Below, piece by piece: positions 18,905-27,614 of a DNA stretch of 36,769 nt. The stretch lies in contig JBLRWH010000019.1 in assembly GCA_047921395.1 (NCBI GenBank), positions 1 through 36,769 on the forward strand. Reading direction: 5' to 3'. This DNA is from XN24 sp047921395 (GTDB taxonomy: Bacteria; Pseudomonadota; Gammaproteobacteria; Steroidobacterales; XN24). The translations under genes and the position numbers were made by a program. The stretch's first letter is position 1. Every line of letters begins with the position of its first letter. The notes beneath the pieces are model-generated. The model did no database searches. It was not told the origin of the DNA and saw only the letters and a program-made list of their open reading frames with translations.

Positions 18905-19357
18905 ATGAGCCGTCTCCTGCTGCTGAACGGACCGAACCTGAACCTGCTCGGGGACCGTGAGCCCGACCTGTACGGGACCGTCACCCTCGACTCGATCGAG
19001 GATCGCTGCCGGCGCCTGGCGGTCGAGCTGGGCCACGAACTCGACTGCCACCAGTCGAACGCGGAACACGAGCTGATCCACCTCGTTCAGTCGGCGCCCG
19101 CCAACGGCACCGGCGCGATAATCATCAATCCCGCGGCCTTCACGCACACCAGCGTCGCGCTGCGCGATGCGCTCACGGCCGTGGGCATTCCCTTCATCGA
19201 GGTCCACCTGTCCAATGTGCACGGACGGGAACCCTTCCGGCGACGCTCGTATTTTTCATCCGTCGCGGCCGGCGTCATTTCCGGCCTCGGCCCGTTGAGC
19301 TACGAACTCGCGATCCGGGCGGCGGACGCCCTCCTGCGCGGCACCGACAGGAACTGA
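18905..19357 (+). CDS. aroQ: Type II 3-dehydroquinate dehydratase
   Basis: Converts 3-dehydroquinate to 3-dehydroshikimate in the shikimate pathway. The 150-residue protein shows NGPNLNLLGDREPDLYG with the catalytic tyrosine at 23, INPAAFTHTSVALRDAL, and HLSNVHGREPFRRRSYFS with the active-site histidine near 101. The usual T of NLNLLGTREP is D here, a minor change. The ATG at 18905 gives the standard N-terminus; a TTG three codons upstream is possible. Only three bases separate it from accB, the classical aroQ-accB-accC order. Confidence 0.97.
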   Translation: MSRLLLLNGPNLNLLGDREPDLYGTVTLDSIEDRCRRLAVELGHELDCHQSNAEHELIHLVQSAPANGTGAIIINPAAFTHTSVALRDALTAVGIPFIEVHLSNVHGREPFRRRSYFSSVAAGVISGLGPLSYELAIRAADALLRGTDRN

Positions 19358-19360
19358 ACC

Positions 19361-19807
19361 ATGGATATTCGCAAGGTCAAGAAGCTGATCGAACTGCTCG
19401 AGGAATCCGGGATCTCCGAGATCGAGATCCACGAGGGCGAGGAGTCCGTGCGCATCAGCCGGCATCCGACCGGCATGAGCTGGGCGGCACCGCCCCAGGT
19501 GATGATGGCGCCCGCCGCGGCTCCCGCCGGCGCACAGGCCGCGGGCGAGGCGGCGCCCCCGCCGCCGCCCGCCGGCCACACCGTCACCGCGCCGATGGTG
19601 GGCACCTTCTACGGCGCCCCGGCGCCGGGCGCCAAGCCCTTCGTGCAGATCGGCAGCGAGATCGAGGTCGGCGACACGCTGTGCATCATCGAGGCAATGA
19701 AGATGATGAACCAGATCGAGAGCGACACCGCAGGGACGGTGGTGGCGATCCTGGCGGAGAACGGCGAGCCGGTCGAATTCGACCAGCCGCTGTTCATCAT
19801 CGAGTAA
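19361..19807 (+). CDS. accB: Biotin carboxyl carrier protein of acetyl-CoA carboxylase
   Basis: Carries biotin between the carboxylase and transferase subunits in the first step of fatty-acid synthesis. The 148-residue protein has an N-terminal region (MDIRKVKKLIELLEESG), a flexible Ala/Pro linker (about 42-72) and the biotinyl domain with EAMKMMN, where Lys114 is the biotinylated residue. It is followed six bases later by accC. Confidence 0.98.
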   Translation: MDIRKVKKLIELLEESGISEIEIHEGEESVRISRHPTGMSWAAPPQVMMAPAAAPAGAQAAGEAAPPPPPAGHTVTAPMVGTFYGAPAPGAKPFVQIGSEIEVGDTLCIIEAMKMMNQIESDTAGTVVAILAENGEPVEFDQPLFIIE

Positions 19808-19813
19808 GGCGTC

Positions 19814-21154
19814 GTGCTCGACAAGGTCGTCATCGCGAACCGCGGCGAGATTGCGCTGCGGATCCTGCGGGCCTGCAGGGAGCTCGGCATCAAGACCGTC
19901 GCCGTCCACTCGACCGCCGACAGCAGCCAGAAGCACGTGCTGCTGGCCGACGAATCGGTGTGCATCGGCCCGCCGCCCTCAGCGCAGAGCTACCTGAACA
20001 TGCCGGCCATCATCAGCGCCGCCGAGGTCACGGATGCCGTGGCGATCCATCCGGGCTACGGCTTCCTGTCGGAGAATGCAGATTTCGCGGAACGTGTCGA
20101 AAAGAGCGGCTTCGTATTCATCGGGCCGCGGCCGGAGACCATCCGCCTCATGGGCGACAAGGTGTCGGCGATTCGCGCCATGAAGGCGGCCGGCATTCCC
20201 TGCGTGCCGGGCTCCGACGGTCCGCTCGGGGACGACCCGGATGCGAGCCTGAGAATGGCGCGCAGCATCGGCTACCCGGTGATCATCAAGGCCGCGGGCG
20301 GCGGCGGCGGACGCGGCATGCGCGTCGTGCACTCGGACGCCACGCTCCTGAACGCCATCACGCTCACGCAGGGCGAGGCGCTCGCGGCGTTCGGCAACGA
20401 GATGGTCTACCTCGAAAAATATCTCGAGCGACCCCGCCACATCGAGTTCCAGGTGCTCGCGGACGGCCAGGGCCACGCCGTGCATCTCGGCGAGCGCGAT
20501 TGCTCCATGCAGCGTCGCCACCAGAAGGTCATCGAAGAAGCGCCTGCGCCCGGCATCACCGAGGAGCAACGCGCTGCGATCGGCCAACGCTGCGTCCAGG
20601 CCTGCCTGGAGATCGGCTACCGCGGCGCGGGCACCTTCGAATTCCTGTACCAGGACGGGGAATTCTTCTTCATCGAGATGAACACGCGCGTCCAGGTCGA
20701 GCACCCCGTCACTGAGATGATCACCGGGATCGACATCGTGAAGGAGCAGCTGTACATCGCGGCGGGCGTACCGCTGCGCATCCGCCAGGAAGACATCGTG
20801 ATTAGCGGGCACGCGATCGAGTGCCGCATCAACGCCGAGGATGCCAAGACCTTCATGCCGAGCCCGGGCCCGGTGCGGCAATGGCATGCCCCCGGCGGGC
20901 CCGGCATCCGGGTCGACAGCCACATCTACTCGGGCTACAACGTGCCGCCTTTCTACGACAGCATGATCGGCAAGCTCATCGCCCACGGCCCGACCCGCGT
21001 CTCTGCGATCGCGCGCATGCAGACCGCGCTGACCGAGATCGTCGTCGAAGGCATCCGCACGAACATCGCGCTGCACCAGGAAATCTTCAGCCACAGCGCC
21101 TTCAAGGCAGGTGGCACGGACATCCACTACCTCGAAAAGAGGCTCGGACTCTGA
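19814..21154 (+). CDS. accC: Biotin carboxylase subunit of acetyl-CoA carboxylase
   Basis: ATP-grasp enzyme that carboxylates the biotin of AccB using bicarbonate. The 446-residue protein starts with GTG (LDKVVIANRGEIALRI). It shows the glycine-rich ATP loop KAAGGGGGRGMRVV, HLGERDCSMQRRHQK, and EMNTRVQVEHPVTE with catalytic residues. The C-terminus GGTDIHYLEKRLGL ends where AccC normally ends. Its TGA overlaps the apparent CTG start of prmA. Confidence 0.98.
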   Translation: MLDKVVIANRGEIALRILRACRELGIKTVAVHSTADSSQKHVLLADESVCIGPPPSAQSYLNMPAIISAAEVTDAVAIHPGYGFLSENADFAERVEKSGFVFIGPRPETIRLMGDKVSAIRAMKAAGIPCVPGSDGPLGDDPDASLRMARSIGYPVIIKAAGGGGGRGMRVVHSDATLLNAITLTQGEALAAFGNEMVYLEKYLERPRHIEFQVLADGQGHAVHLGERDCSMQRRHQKVIEEAPAPGITEEQRAAIGQRCVQACLEIGYRGAGTFEFLYQDGEFFFIEMNTRVQVEHPVTEMITGIDIVKEQLYIAAGVPLRIRQEDIVISGHAIECRINAEDAKTFMPSPGPVRQWHAPGGPGIRVDSHIYSGYNVPPFYDSMIGKLIAHGPTRVSAIARMQTALTEIVVEGIRTNIALHQEIFSHSAFKAGGTDIHYLEKRLGL

Positions 21155-22086
21155 GCCTGGCCCGGGCGCCCGCTGACTGGCTGGAGGTATCGGCTGACGT
21201 GGCGCGGGAGGCCGCCGAAACGGCCGAGGACCTGCTGTTTGCCGCCGGCGCGCTCTCCGTGACCCTGCGGGATGCCGCGGACGACCCGGTGCTCGAGCCC
21301 GCCCCCGGCGAAACGCCGCTGTGGCCGAGGCTCACCATCACGGGCCTGTTCGACGGCGCCGCCGACCCGCTGGAGATCCTGGCCGCGCTGCACGATCGGC
21401 CGCCGGGCGCGGCATGGCGCGTGGGGGCCCTGGCCGGGCGAGCCTGGGAACGCGAGTGGCTGCGGGACTTCCGCCCGCTCCGTTTCGGCCGGCGCCTTGC
21501 CGTGGTGCCCACGGAGATGACACCGCCGCCCGACACCGTCGTACTGCGCCTGGATCCCGGACTCGCCTTCGGTACCGGTACCCACCCGACCACCGCGTTG
21601 TGCCTCGAGTGGCTGGATACGCTCTCGGCGGCGGCCGGGGACGCCCGCCCCCCGCTGCAAGGGGCGCTGGTGATCGATTACGGTTGCGGCTCCGGCATCC
21701 TCGCGATCGCCGCGCTGCTGCTCGGCGCCGCGGAAGCCATCGCGGTCGACCTCGATCCGCAGGCGCTGCTCGCCACGCGGTCGAACGCGGCGCTCAACGG
21801 CGTCGGCGCGCGGCTCTCGACGTGCCTCCCGGAGGACCTGCCCAGGGCGCTCGGCCCGCGGCGCGCAGACATACTCGTGGCGAATATCCTGGCGGGGCCG
21901 TTGCAGCACCTGTTGCCGGAATTCGCCGACCGCCTCGCGACGGGCGGATTGCTCGCGCTATCGGGTATCCTTGTCGGTCAGGATTCGGCGCTGGCGGCGG
22001 CGGCGGGAACATGGTTCCGGCTCGACCGGCCCGCGTTGAAAGACGACTGGGTGCGACTCTCAGGCCAGAGGAATACCACAAGCTGA
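21151..22086 (+). CDS. prmA: Ribosomal protein L11 methyltransferase PrmA, apparent CTG start
   Basis: Trimethylates ribosomal protein L11 using SAM. From 21151 the protein is 311 residues and opens LSLARAPADWLEVSADV; WLEV matches the usual PrmA start (WLQLKI in E. coli). Later blocks are FGTGTHPTTALCLEWL, the SAM loop VIDYGCGSGILAIAA and VANILAGPL. No ATG, GTG or TTG lies in frame between the end of accC and this N-terminus. The first later candidate is a GTG at 21199, which would remove a conserved strand. CTG at 21151 overlaps the accC stop as CTGA, the same coupling geometry as ATGA or GTGA; CTG at 21157 is the alternative. The stop overlaps the next gene as TGATG. Confidence 0.9.
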   Translation: MSLARAPADWLEVSADVAREAAETAEDLLFAAGALSVTLRDAADDPVLEPAPGETPLWPRLTITGLFDGAADPLEILAALHDRPPGAAWRVGALAGRAWEREWLRDFRPLRFGRRLAVVPTEMTPPPDTVVLRLDPGLAFGTGTHPTTALCLEWLDTLSAAAGDARPPLQGALVIDYGCGSGILAIAALLLGAAEAIAVDLDPQALLATRSNAALNGVGARLSTCLPEDLPRALGPRRADILVANILAGPLQHLLPEFADRLATGGLLALSGILVGQDSALAAAAGTWFRLDRPALKDDWVRLSGQRNTTS

Positions 22087-23339
22087 TGTTTACTCGCTGT
22101 CCCGAATGCAGGACCGTGTTCTACATTACCGCCGCCGAACTGCGCTCGGCGGATGGCATGGTGATCTGTGGCGCCTGCGACACGACTTTCGATGCGCTCG
22201 CGTCTCTGAGCGAAACGCGCCCGGCCGACACCCACGCCGCTGAACCGGCGCCGGCGGTCGAGACGGCGGCCGAAGGCGACGACGCCCGCGACGAAGAAGA
22301 ACGCCTCGAAGAGCGCGATGCGGACGAATTCCTCCGGGAAATCGAGTCGCTGATCGGCACCGAGGATGCGCCCGGCGGGGTGCCGAACAAGGCGTCGGAC
22401 GATACCCGGGATGACGATGAACCGGCATTCGCCGTGTACGCGGACGAGGTCCCGGACGACGACGAATCAGTCGAGCATGACGAGCCCATGTTCAGCAAAC
22501 CGGAGGACGATGCGCTGCCCGACGCGTTCGCAGATCCCGATTCGGTGTTCCGGGTCGAGGAAACACGGGATGCTGCCGTGGATGAGTCCGTGGATGAGTT
22601 CGACGGACCGTCCACGTCCCCGTTTGTCGGGGACGACGACGCGCAGCCCGCCAGCGAGACCGCGCCCGGAGCACGGCTGCTCAACACCCCGGATGAGCAG
22701 GATGTCGAGGGTGCCGAACTCGATAAGGCCGCCACCGGGCCGATCGAGCCCGCGCTGCGGGACGAGGAGGACGACGCGCCGGATGACGCGGAGAGCGTGC
22801 CCGGCTTCGTCCTGGAGCGGCGGCGCGCCAGCCCCTGGCCGCGGATCCTCCTCGCCCTGGTCGCGCTGCTGGTGCTGGCGGGGACGTGGGCCCACGTGCA
22901 GCGCGGCAAACTGCTGCGCCTGCCCGCTGGAGAAGCCATCCTGGGACCCATATACGGGCTGCTGGGAATGGAGGTCACGCCGGACTGGCGCCCCGGCGAC
23001 TTCCGCGTGGTGCGCTCGGAGGCGATTGCGAACGCCGACCAGCCGAATGATTTGCAGGTCGCGGTGGAGTTCACGAATTCAGCCGCGTTCGACCAGCCTT
23101 ACCCCGTCATCCGCATCGTGTTGCATGACCGTTTCGGCCAACGCATCGGGACGCACGACTTCGCGCCGGGAGCGTATCTCGACAGCTACACGCGCGGCGC
23201 CCGGGTGCCCGCGGGGCGGAAAATCAGTGCCTCGGTCAGCGCACCCGATCCCGGCGCGCGCGCCGACGGATTCCGCGTGGACCTGTGCCTCGAGATCGAC
23301 GCCCAACTGGTCTGCTCGGGAGAACCCTTCCGCCAGTGA
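22086..23339 (+). CDS. Zinc-ribbon and DUF3426 membrane protein
   Basis: A 417-residue protein of unknown function regularly found between prmA and dusB in gammaproteobacteria. The N-terminus is an MJ0042-type zinc ribbon (Cys5, Cys8, Cys28, Cys31; CPEC and CGAC). It is followed by a long acidic, low-complexity region rich in Asp and Glu (about 45-245), one membrane segment (about 252-272), and a C-terminal domain of the DUF3426 type that should lie in the periplasm. The acidic linker is the least conserved part. The ATG overlaps the prmA stop, so the two are translationally coupled. Confidence 0.85.
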   Translation: MFTRCPECRTVFYITAAELRSADGMVICGACDTTFDALASLSETRPADTHAAEPAPAVETAAEGDDARDEEERLEERDADEFLREIESLIGTEDAPGGVPNKASDDTRDDDEPAFAVYADEVPDDDESVEHDEPMFSKPEDDALPDAFADPDSVFRVEETRDAAVDESVDEFDGPSTSPFVGDDDAQPASETAPGARLLNTPDEQDVEGAELDKAATGPIEPALRDEEDDAPDDAESVPGFVLERRRASPWPRILLALVALLVLAGTWAHVQRGKLLRLPAGEAILGPIYGLLGMEVTPDWRPGDFRVVRSEAIANADQPNDLQVAVEFTNSAAFDQPYPVIRIVLHDRFGQRIGTHDFAPGAYLDSYTRGARVPAGRKISASVSAPDPGARADGFRVDLCLEIDAQLVCSGEPFRQ

Positions 23340-23373
23340 TGGCGTGGCGCGGCCCACAGCCTCCGGTGACCCG

Positions 23374-24369
23374 ATGCAGATAGGCCCATACGACTTTGCC
23401 GGCCCCGTCGTCGCCCTCGCCCCGATGGCCGGCGTCACCGACCGGCCCTTCCGGGCCCTGTGCAGGCGCATGGGGGCGAGCTTCGCGGCGACGGAAATGG
23501 TCAGTGCCGACCAGCGCCTCTGGGACACGGCGAAGAGCCGGCACCGGCTGGATCACGCCGGCGAGGGCGACCCGGTCATTGTCCAGATCGCCGGCGGCGC
23601 GCCCGACATGATGGCGGCGGCCGCGCGTGCCAACGTCGCCCTCGGCGCCCAGGTGATCGACATCAACATGGGCTGTCCGGCCAAGAAGGTGTGCAACCGC
23701 GCGGCCGGCTCGGCGCTGCTGCGCGACGAGGCCCTCGTGGGCCGCATCCTGGAGGCGGTGGTCGCGGCGATGGCGCCGCTGGGCGTGCCGGTCACGCTCA
23801 AAACCCGAACCGGCTGGAGCCCGGATGTTCGCAATGCCCTGCGGATCGCGCAACTCGCGGAAGCCGCCGGGATCGCCGCGATTGCCGTGCATGGCCGCAC
23901 CCGGGCGTGCGGGTACGGCGGCGAGGCGGAGTACGAGACTATCCGGGCCATCAAGTCGGCCGTCGGGATCCCGGTGGTTGCGAACGGCGACATCCGGACG
24001 CCCGAGCAGGCCGCCGAGGTCCTGAGGCTCACCGGCGCCGACGGCATCATGATTGGCCGCGCCGCCCAGGGCCGGCCGTGGGTGTTCCGCGAGATGCGCC
24101 ATCTCATCGCGACAGGAGAGCGTTTGCCGGCACCCGATTCCGCTGAGGTCCGTGATATCATCCTTGGCCATCTCGACGCATTGCACTGCTTTTACGGGGA
24201 AGCACGCGGCGTCAAGACCGCTCGCAAGCACTTGGGGTGGTATCTTGCGGGACGGCCGGGTGGGGAGGATCTCCGCCGCATGTTCGTCCGCATCGAGACA
24301 CCGGCGGAACAGCTCGCGGCGGTCGACGGATATTTCGAAGAAGCTCTCGAAAAAGAGCTCGCAGCGTGA
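23374..24369 (+). CDS. dusB: tRNA-dihydrouridine synthase B
   Basis: FMN-dependent enzyme that reduces uridine to dihydrouridine in the tRNA D-loop. The 331-residue protein starts at the ATG giving MQIGPYDFAGPVVALAPMAG, 34 bases after the preceding stop. It shows MAGVTDRPFR, NMGCPAKKVCN with the catalytic cysteine, HGRTRACGYGG, and VANGDIRTPEQA, all expected for DusB. The gene is followed 13 bases later by fis, the classic dusB-fis operon. Confidence 0.96.
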   Translation: MQIGPYDFAGPVVALAPMAGVTDRPFRALCRRMGASFAATEMVSADQRLWDTAKSRHRLDHAGEGDPVIVQIAGGAPDMMAAAARANVALGAQVIDINMGCPAKKVCNRAAGSALLRDEALVGRILEAVVAAMAPLGVPVTLKTRTGWSPDVRNALRIAQLAEAAGIAAIAVHGRTRACGYGGEAEYETIRAIKSAVGIPVVANGDIRTPEQAAEVLRLTGADGIMIGRAAQGRPWVFREMRHLIATGERLPAPDSAEVRDIILGHLDALHCFYGEARGVKTARKHLGWYLAGRPGGEDLRRMFVRIETPAEQLAAVDGYFEEALEKELAA

Positions 24370-24382
24370 CGGGGAAAAAAAC

Positions 24383-24670
24383 GTGTCCAGCAACAAGAAC
24401 CATCTGGCACCCAATGGTGGCGGCAAGGCGCGCTCCGGCGACGGCGCGCTCGGTAGCATGGCGCAGGAAGCTCTCGACCAGTATTTCCATACTCTGAATG
24501 GCCATCAGCCGGAAGAGCTTTACGACCTGGTGATCGGCGAAGTTGAAAAGCCGCTGTTCAGGGCGGTGCTCGACTACACGGGCGGCAACCAGAGCCTCGC
24601 CGCAGCCATCCTGGGTATCAACCGGGGCACGCTGCGCAAGAAACTGCGCCAGCACGGCCTGCTCGGCTGA
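24383..24670 (+). CDS. fis: DNA-binding protein Fis
   Basis: Small nucleoid-associated regulator that bends DNA and activates stable-RNA promoters in growing cells. The 95-residue protein (98 in E. coli) has the dimerising helices (LYDLVIGEVEKPLFRAVLDY) and the C-terminal helix-turn-helix GNQSLAAAILGINRGTLRKKL. The N-terminal 30 residues, rich in Gly, Asn and Ser, differ from the enteric form. The start is GTG at 24383, preceded by GGGG and an A run; longer frames overlap dusB and are not supported. It lies between dusB and purH. Confidence 0.95.
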   Translation: MSSNKNHLAPNGGGKARSGDGALGSMAQEALDQYFHTLNGHQPEELYDLVIGEVEKPLFRAVLDYTGGNQSLAAAILGINRGTLRKKLRQHGLLG

Positions 24671-24698
24671 GCGCCGGGCGGACCCCGCAGAGATTTCC

Positions 24699-26258
24699 AT
24701 GCCCCAGATCAAGCGCGCACTCATCAGCGTCTCGGAAAAACGCGGTGTCGTCGACTTCGCCCGCAGCCTCGCCGAGCTCGGCGTCGAACTCGTCTCTACA
24801 GGCGGCACGGCTGCGCTGCTGCGCGGCGCGGGCCTGCCTGTCCGGGATGTCGCGGAGCTCACGGGCTTCCCGGAGATCATGGACGGGCGCATCAAGACGC
24901 TGCACCCGCGGGTCCACGGCGGCCTGCTCGGCAGGCGCGGCGTCGACGAGGGCGTGATGGCCGAGCACGGCATCCAGCCGATTGACATGCTCGTCGTCAA
25001 CCTCTACCCGTTCCGCGAGACGGTGGCTAACCCGGAATGCAGTGCGGACGAAGTAATCGAGAATATCGACATCGGCGGGCCGGCCATGCTGCGGGCCGCA
25101 GCCAAGAATTACGTCTCCGTCACCGTCGTCGTCGAGCCGTCGGACTACGACGTGGTCCTCACCGCGCTCCGGGTGGCACACGAAGTGCCTTACGAGATGC
25201 GGGCCCAGCTTGCCGCGAAGGCCTTTGCCCACGTCGCCAGCTACGACGCCGCAGTAGCCAACTGGCTGGGCTGGCAAGCGGAAATGGACGGCGCCGACAT
25301 GCCCGACGAACTGATCCTGCAGACGCGCAAGATCATGCCGCTGCGTTATGGCGAGAACCCGCACCAGCGCGCCGCCGTCTACTCGCTGGGCGTGCCGCGC
25401 AAAGGCACCATCGGCGCCGCGGAGCAGCTGCAGGGCAAGGAACTGTCCTTTAACAACATTCTGGATGCCGACACGGCGCTGGAGTGCGTCAAGCAGTTCC
25501 AGCAACCGGCCTGCGTGATCGTGAAGCACGCTAACCCCTGTGGCGTGGCCACCGGGAACAGCCTGCTCGAAGCGTATCGCAAGGCCTATACCACCGATCC
25601 AGTGTCGGCGTTCGGCGGCATCATCGCATTCAATCGCCCGCTGGACGGTGGCACGGCCGAGGCCATCCTGAAGAAGCAGTTCGTGGAGGTGCTGGTCGCG
25701 CCCGCGCTCGGTCCGGGAGCGGCGGACGTGCTCGCCACGAAGCCGAACGTCCGGGTGCTCGCCAGCGGCCGGTGGAGCGCCACGCCGCTCGGGACCATCC
25801 AGCTGCGCAGCGTCTGCGGCGCCCTGCTGGTCCAGGACCTGGACGACGTCGAGCTCGATCCGGACCAGCTCAAGGTCGTGACGCAGCGCGCGCCTTCGGA
25901 GCACGAGCTCAACGACCTGGTGTTCGCGTGGAAGGTCGTCCGCTACGTGAAGTCCAATGCCATCGTGTTCTGCAAGGGCGCCGCCACGATCGGCGTCGGC
26001 GCCGGGCAGATGAGCCGGATCTACAGCACGCGCATCGCGGCGATCAAGGCCGCGGATGCGGGACTCGCGGTGAAGGGCTCGGTCATGGCGTCGGACGCAT
26101 TCTTCCCGTTCAGGGACAACGTGGACACGAGTGCCGAGCAGGGGGTGACCGCGATCATCCAGCCCGGCGGTTCCATGCGTGATGCCGAGGTCATTCGCGC
26201 GGCCGACGAGCACGGCCTGGCGATGGTGTTCACCGGCAGGCGCCATTTCCGTCACTGA
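24699..26258 (+). CDS. purH: Bifunctional AICAR transformylase/IMP cyclohydrolase PurH
   Basis: Catalyses the last two steps of de novo IMP synthesis. The 519-residue protein has the cyclohydrolase domain first (ALISVSEKRGVVDFA, STGGTAALL, GRIKTLHPRVHGG, about 1-195). The transformylase domain follows, with LRYGENPHQRA and VIVKHANPCGVA carrying the catalytic Lys-His pair, and it ends GMAMVFTGRRHFRH-like (LAMVFTGRRHFRH). It starts 28 bases after fis; the following purD is 46 bases downstream. Confidence 0.98.
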   Translation: MPQIKRALISVSEKRGVVDFARSLAELGVELVSTGGTAALLRGAGLPVRDVAELTGFPEIMDGRIKTLHPRVHGGLLGRRGVDEGVMAEHGIQPIDMLVVNLYPFRETVANPECSADEVIENIDIGGPAMLRAAAKNYVSVTVVVEPSDYDVVLTALRVAHEVPYEMRAQLAAKAFAHVASYDAAVANWLGWQAEMDGADMPDELILQTRKIMPLRYGENPHQRAAVYSLGVPRKGTIGAAEQLQGKELSFNNILDADTALECVKQFQQPACVIVKHANPCGVATGNSLLEAYRKAYTTDPVSAFGGIIAFNRPLDGGTAEAILKKQFVEVLVAPALGPGAADVLATKPNVRVLASGRWSATPLGTIQLRSVCGALLVQDLDDVELDPDQLKVVTQRAPSEHELNDLVFAWKVVRYVKSNAIVFCKGAATIGVGAGQMSRIYSTRIAAIKAADAGLAVKGSVMASDAFFPFRDNVDTSAEQGVTAIIQPGGSMRDAEVIRAADEHGLAMVFTGRRHFRH

Positions 26259-26264
26259 GCCGCC

Positions 26265-26281
26265 GGGATCCGCGGGATCCC
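26265..26281 (+). repeat. Short hairpin between purH and purD
   Basis: GGGATCC and GGATCCC pair over seven bases around GCG, in the 46-base gap. There is no T run, so it is more likely an mRNA stability or processing element than a terminator. Confidence 0.4.
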
Positions 26282-26304
26282 CGGCGCGGCCGAGGTAGAC
26301 AACG

Positions 26305-27585
26305 GTGAAAATCCTGGTGGTGGGCGGCGGAGGCCGCGAACACGCGATCGCATGGAAGGCCACCCGCTCGCCACTCGCCGAGCGGGTTTTCGTGGCGCCC
26401 GGGAATGCCGGCACGGCCAGCGAGCCGGGTTGTGAAAACGTCCCGATCGACGCCGGCGATATTGCCGCGCTGGCCCGGTTCGCCGCGGAACAGGATATCG
26501 GGCTCACGATCGTCGGCCCGGAAGTGCCGCTGGTGGCCGGCGTCGTAGACGAATTCTCCCGCCGTGGACTGAAGTGCTTCGGCCCGTCCGCGGCCTGCGC
26601 CCGGCTCGAGGGGTCCAAGGCCTTCTCCAAGGACTTCTGCGCGCGCCACGACATCCCGACGGCCGCCTGGGGCGACTTCAGCGATGTCGAGGCCGCCTGC
26701 GATTACATTCGCCGCCACGGCGCCCCGATCGTCGTCAAGGCCGACGGCCTGGCGGCCGGCAAGGGCGTGGTGGTCGCAGGGACCGTCGCGGAGGCCGAAG
26801 CCGCCGTGCGCGACATGCTGTCCGGCAACCGCTTCGGGGAAGCAGGCGCCCGGGTGGTGATCGAGGAATTCCTGGCCGGCGAGGAAGTCAGCTTCATCGC
26901 AATGATCGATGGCCGCCATATCTTGCCGCTGGCCTCCTCGCAGGACCACAAGGCGCGCGACGACGGGGATCGCGGGCCGAACACCGGCGGCATGGGCGCC
27001 TATTCACCGGCACCGGTCGTCGACGAGGGCCTGCATGAGCGCATCATGCGCGAGGTCATGGCACCGACCGTCGCCGGGCTCGCCGCAGATGGCACGCCGT
27101 ATACGGGCTTCCTCTACGCGGGGATCATGGTGGCCGCGGATGGCACGCCCAAGGTGCTCGAGTTCAACTGCCGCTTCGGCGATCCGGAAACCCAGCCCAT
27201 CCTGTTCCGCATGAAATCGGACCTGGTTGCGCTCTGCCTCGCGGCCCTCGACGGGCGCCTCGACCGCAGCGCATGCGACTGGGACGCGCGGGCCGCGCTC
27301 GGGGTCGTGCTCGCCGCCGGCGGTTACCCGGAGGCTTATCGCAAGGACGACCCGATCTCCGGCCTCGATGCGGATGCCGGTCGCGATGACGTCAAGATTT
27401 TCCATGCCGGCACCCGGCTGCAGGACGGCAGGGTGCTCACCAGCGGCGGGCGGGTGCTCTGCGCTGTCGCGCTGGGCGATGACGTGGCCGAGGCGCAACG
27501 CAAGGCCTACGCCCTCGCCGACCAGGTCCGCTGGGAAGGCATGTTTTTCCGCCGCGATATCGGCTGGCGCGCCATCGCCCGCTGA
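26305..27585 (+). CDS. purD: Phosphoribosylamine-glycine ligase PurD
   Basis: ATP-grasp ligase that joins glycine to phosphoribosylamine in the second step of purine synthesis. The 426-residue protein starts with GTG (KILVVGGGGREHAIAWK) and shows GPEVPLVAGVVDEF, KADGLAAGKGVVVA, and NCRFGDPETQPIL, all diagnostic. It closes the plus-strand run. The next gene converges on it 29 bases later; no terminator hairpin with a T run is seen there. Confidence 0.98.
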   Translation: MKILVVGGGGREHAIAWKATRSPLAERVFVAPGNAGTASEPGCENVPIDAGDIAALARFAAEQDIGLTIVGPEVPLVAGVVDEFSRRGLKCFGPSAACARLEGSKAFSKDFCARHDIPTAAWGDFSDVEAACDYIRRHGAPIVVKADGLAAGKGVVVAGTVAEAEAAVRDMLSGNRFGEAGARVVIEEFLAGEEVSFIAMIDGRHILPLASSQDHKARDDGDRGPNTGGMGAYSPAPVVDEGLHERIMREVMAPTVAGLAADGTPYTGFLYAGIMVAADGTPKVLEFNCRFGDPETQPILFRMKSDLVALCLAALDGRLDRSACDWDARAALGVVLAAGGYPEAYRKDDPISGLDADAGRDDVKIFHAGTRLQDGRVLTSGGRVLCAVALGDDVAEAQRKAYALADQVRWEGMFFRRDIGWRAIAR

Positions 27586-27614
27586 CGCGCCCTGGTTCTG
27601 CGCGCGGGCCTCGC

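Noticed and set aside
21199..22086. GTG at 21199 as the prmA start
   Set aside because: It would remove the conserved N-terminal strand (WLEV) and leave a gap of 44 bases with strong PrmA similarity.
24618..26654. 678-codon open frame on the minus strand opposite purH and purD
   Set aside because: Antisense of two well-recognised purine genes with no domain signal.
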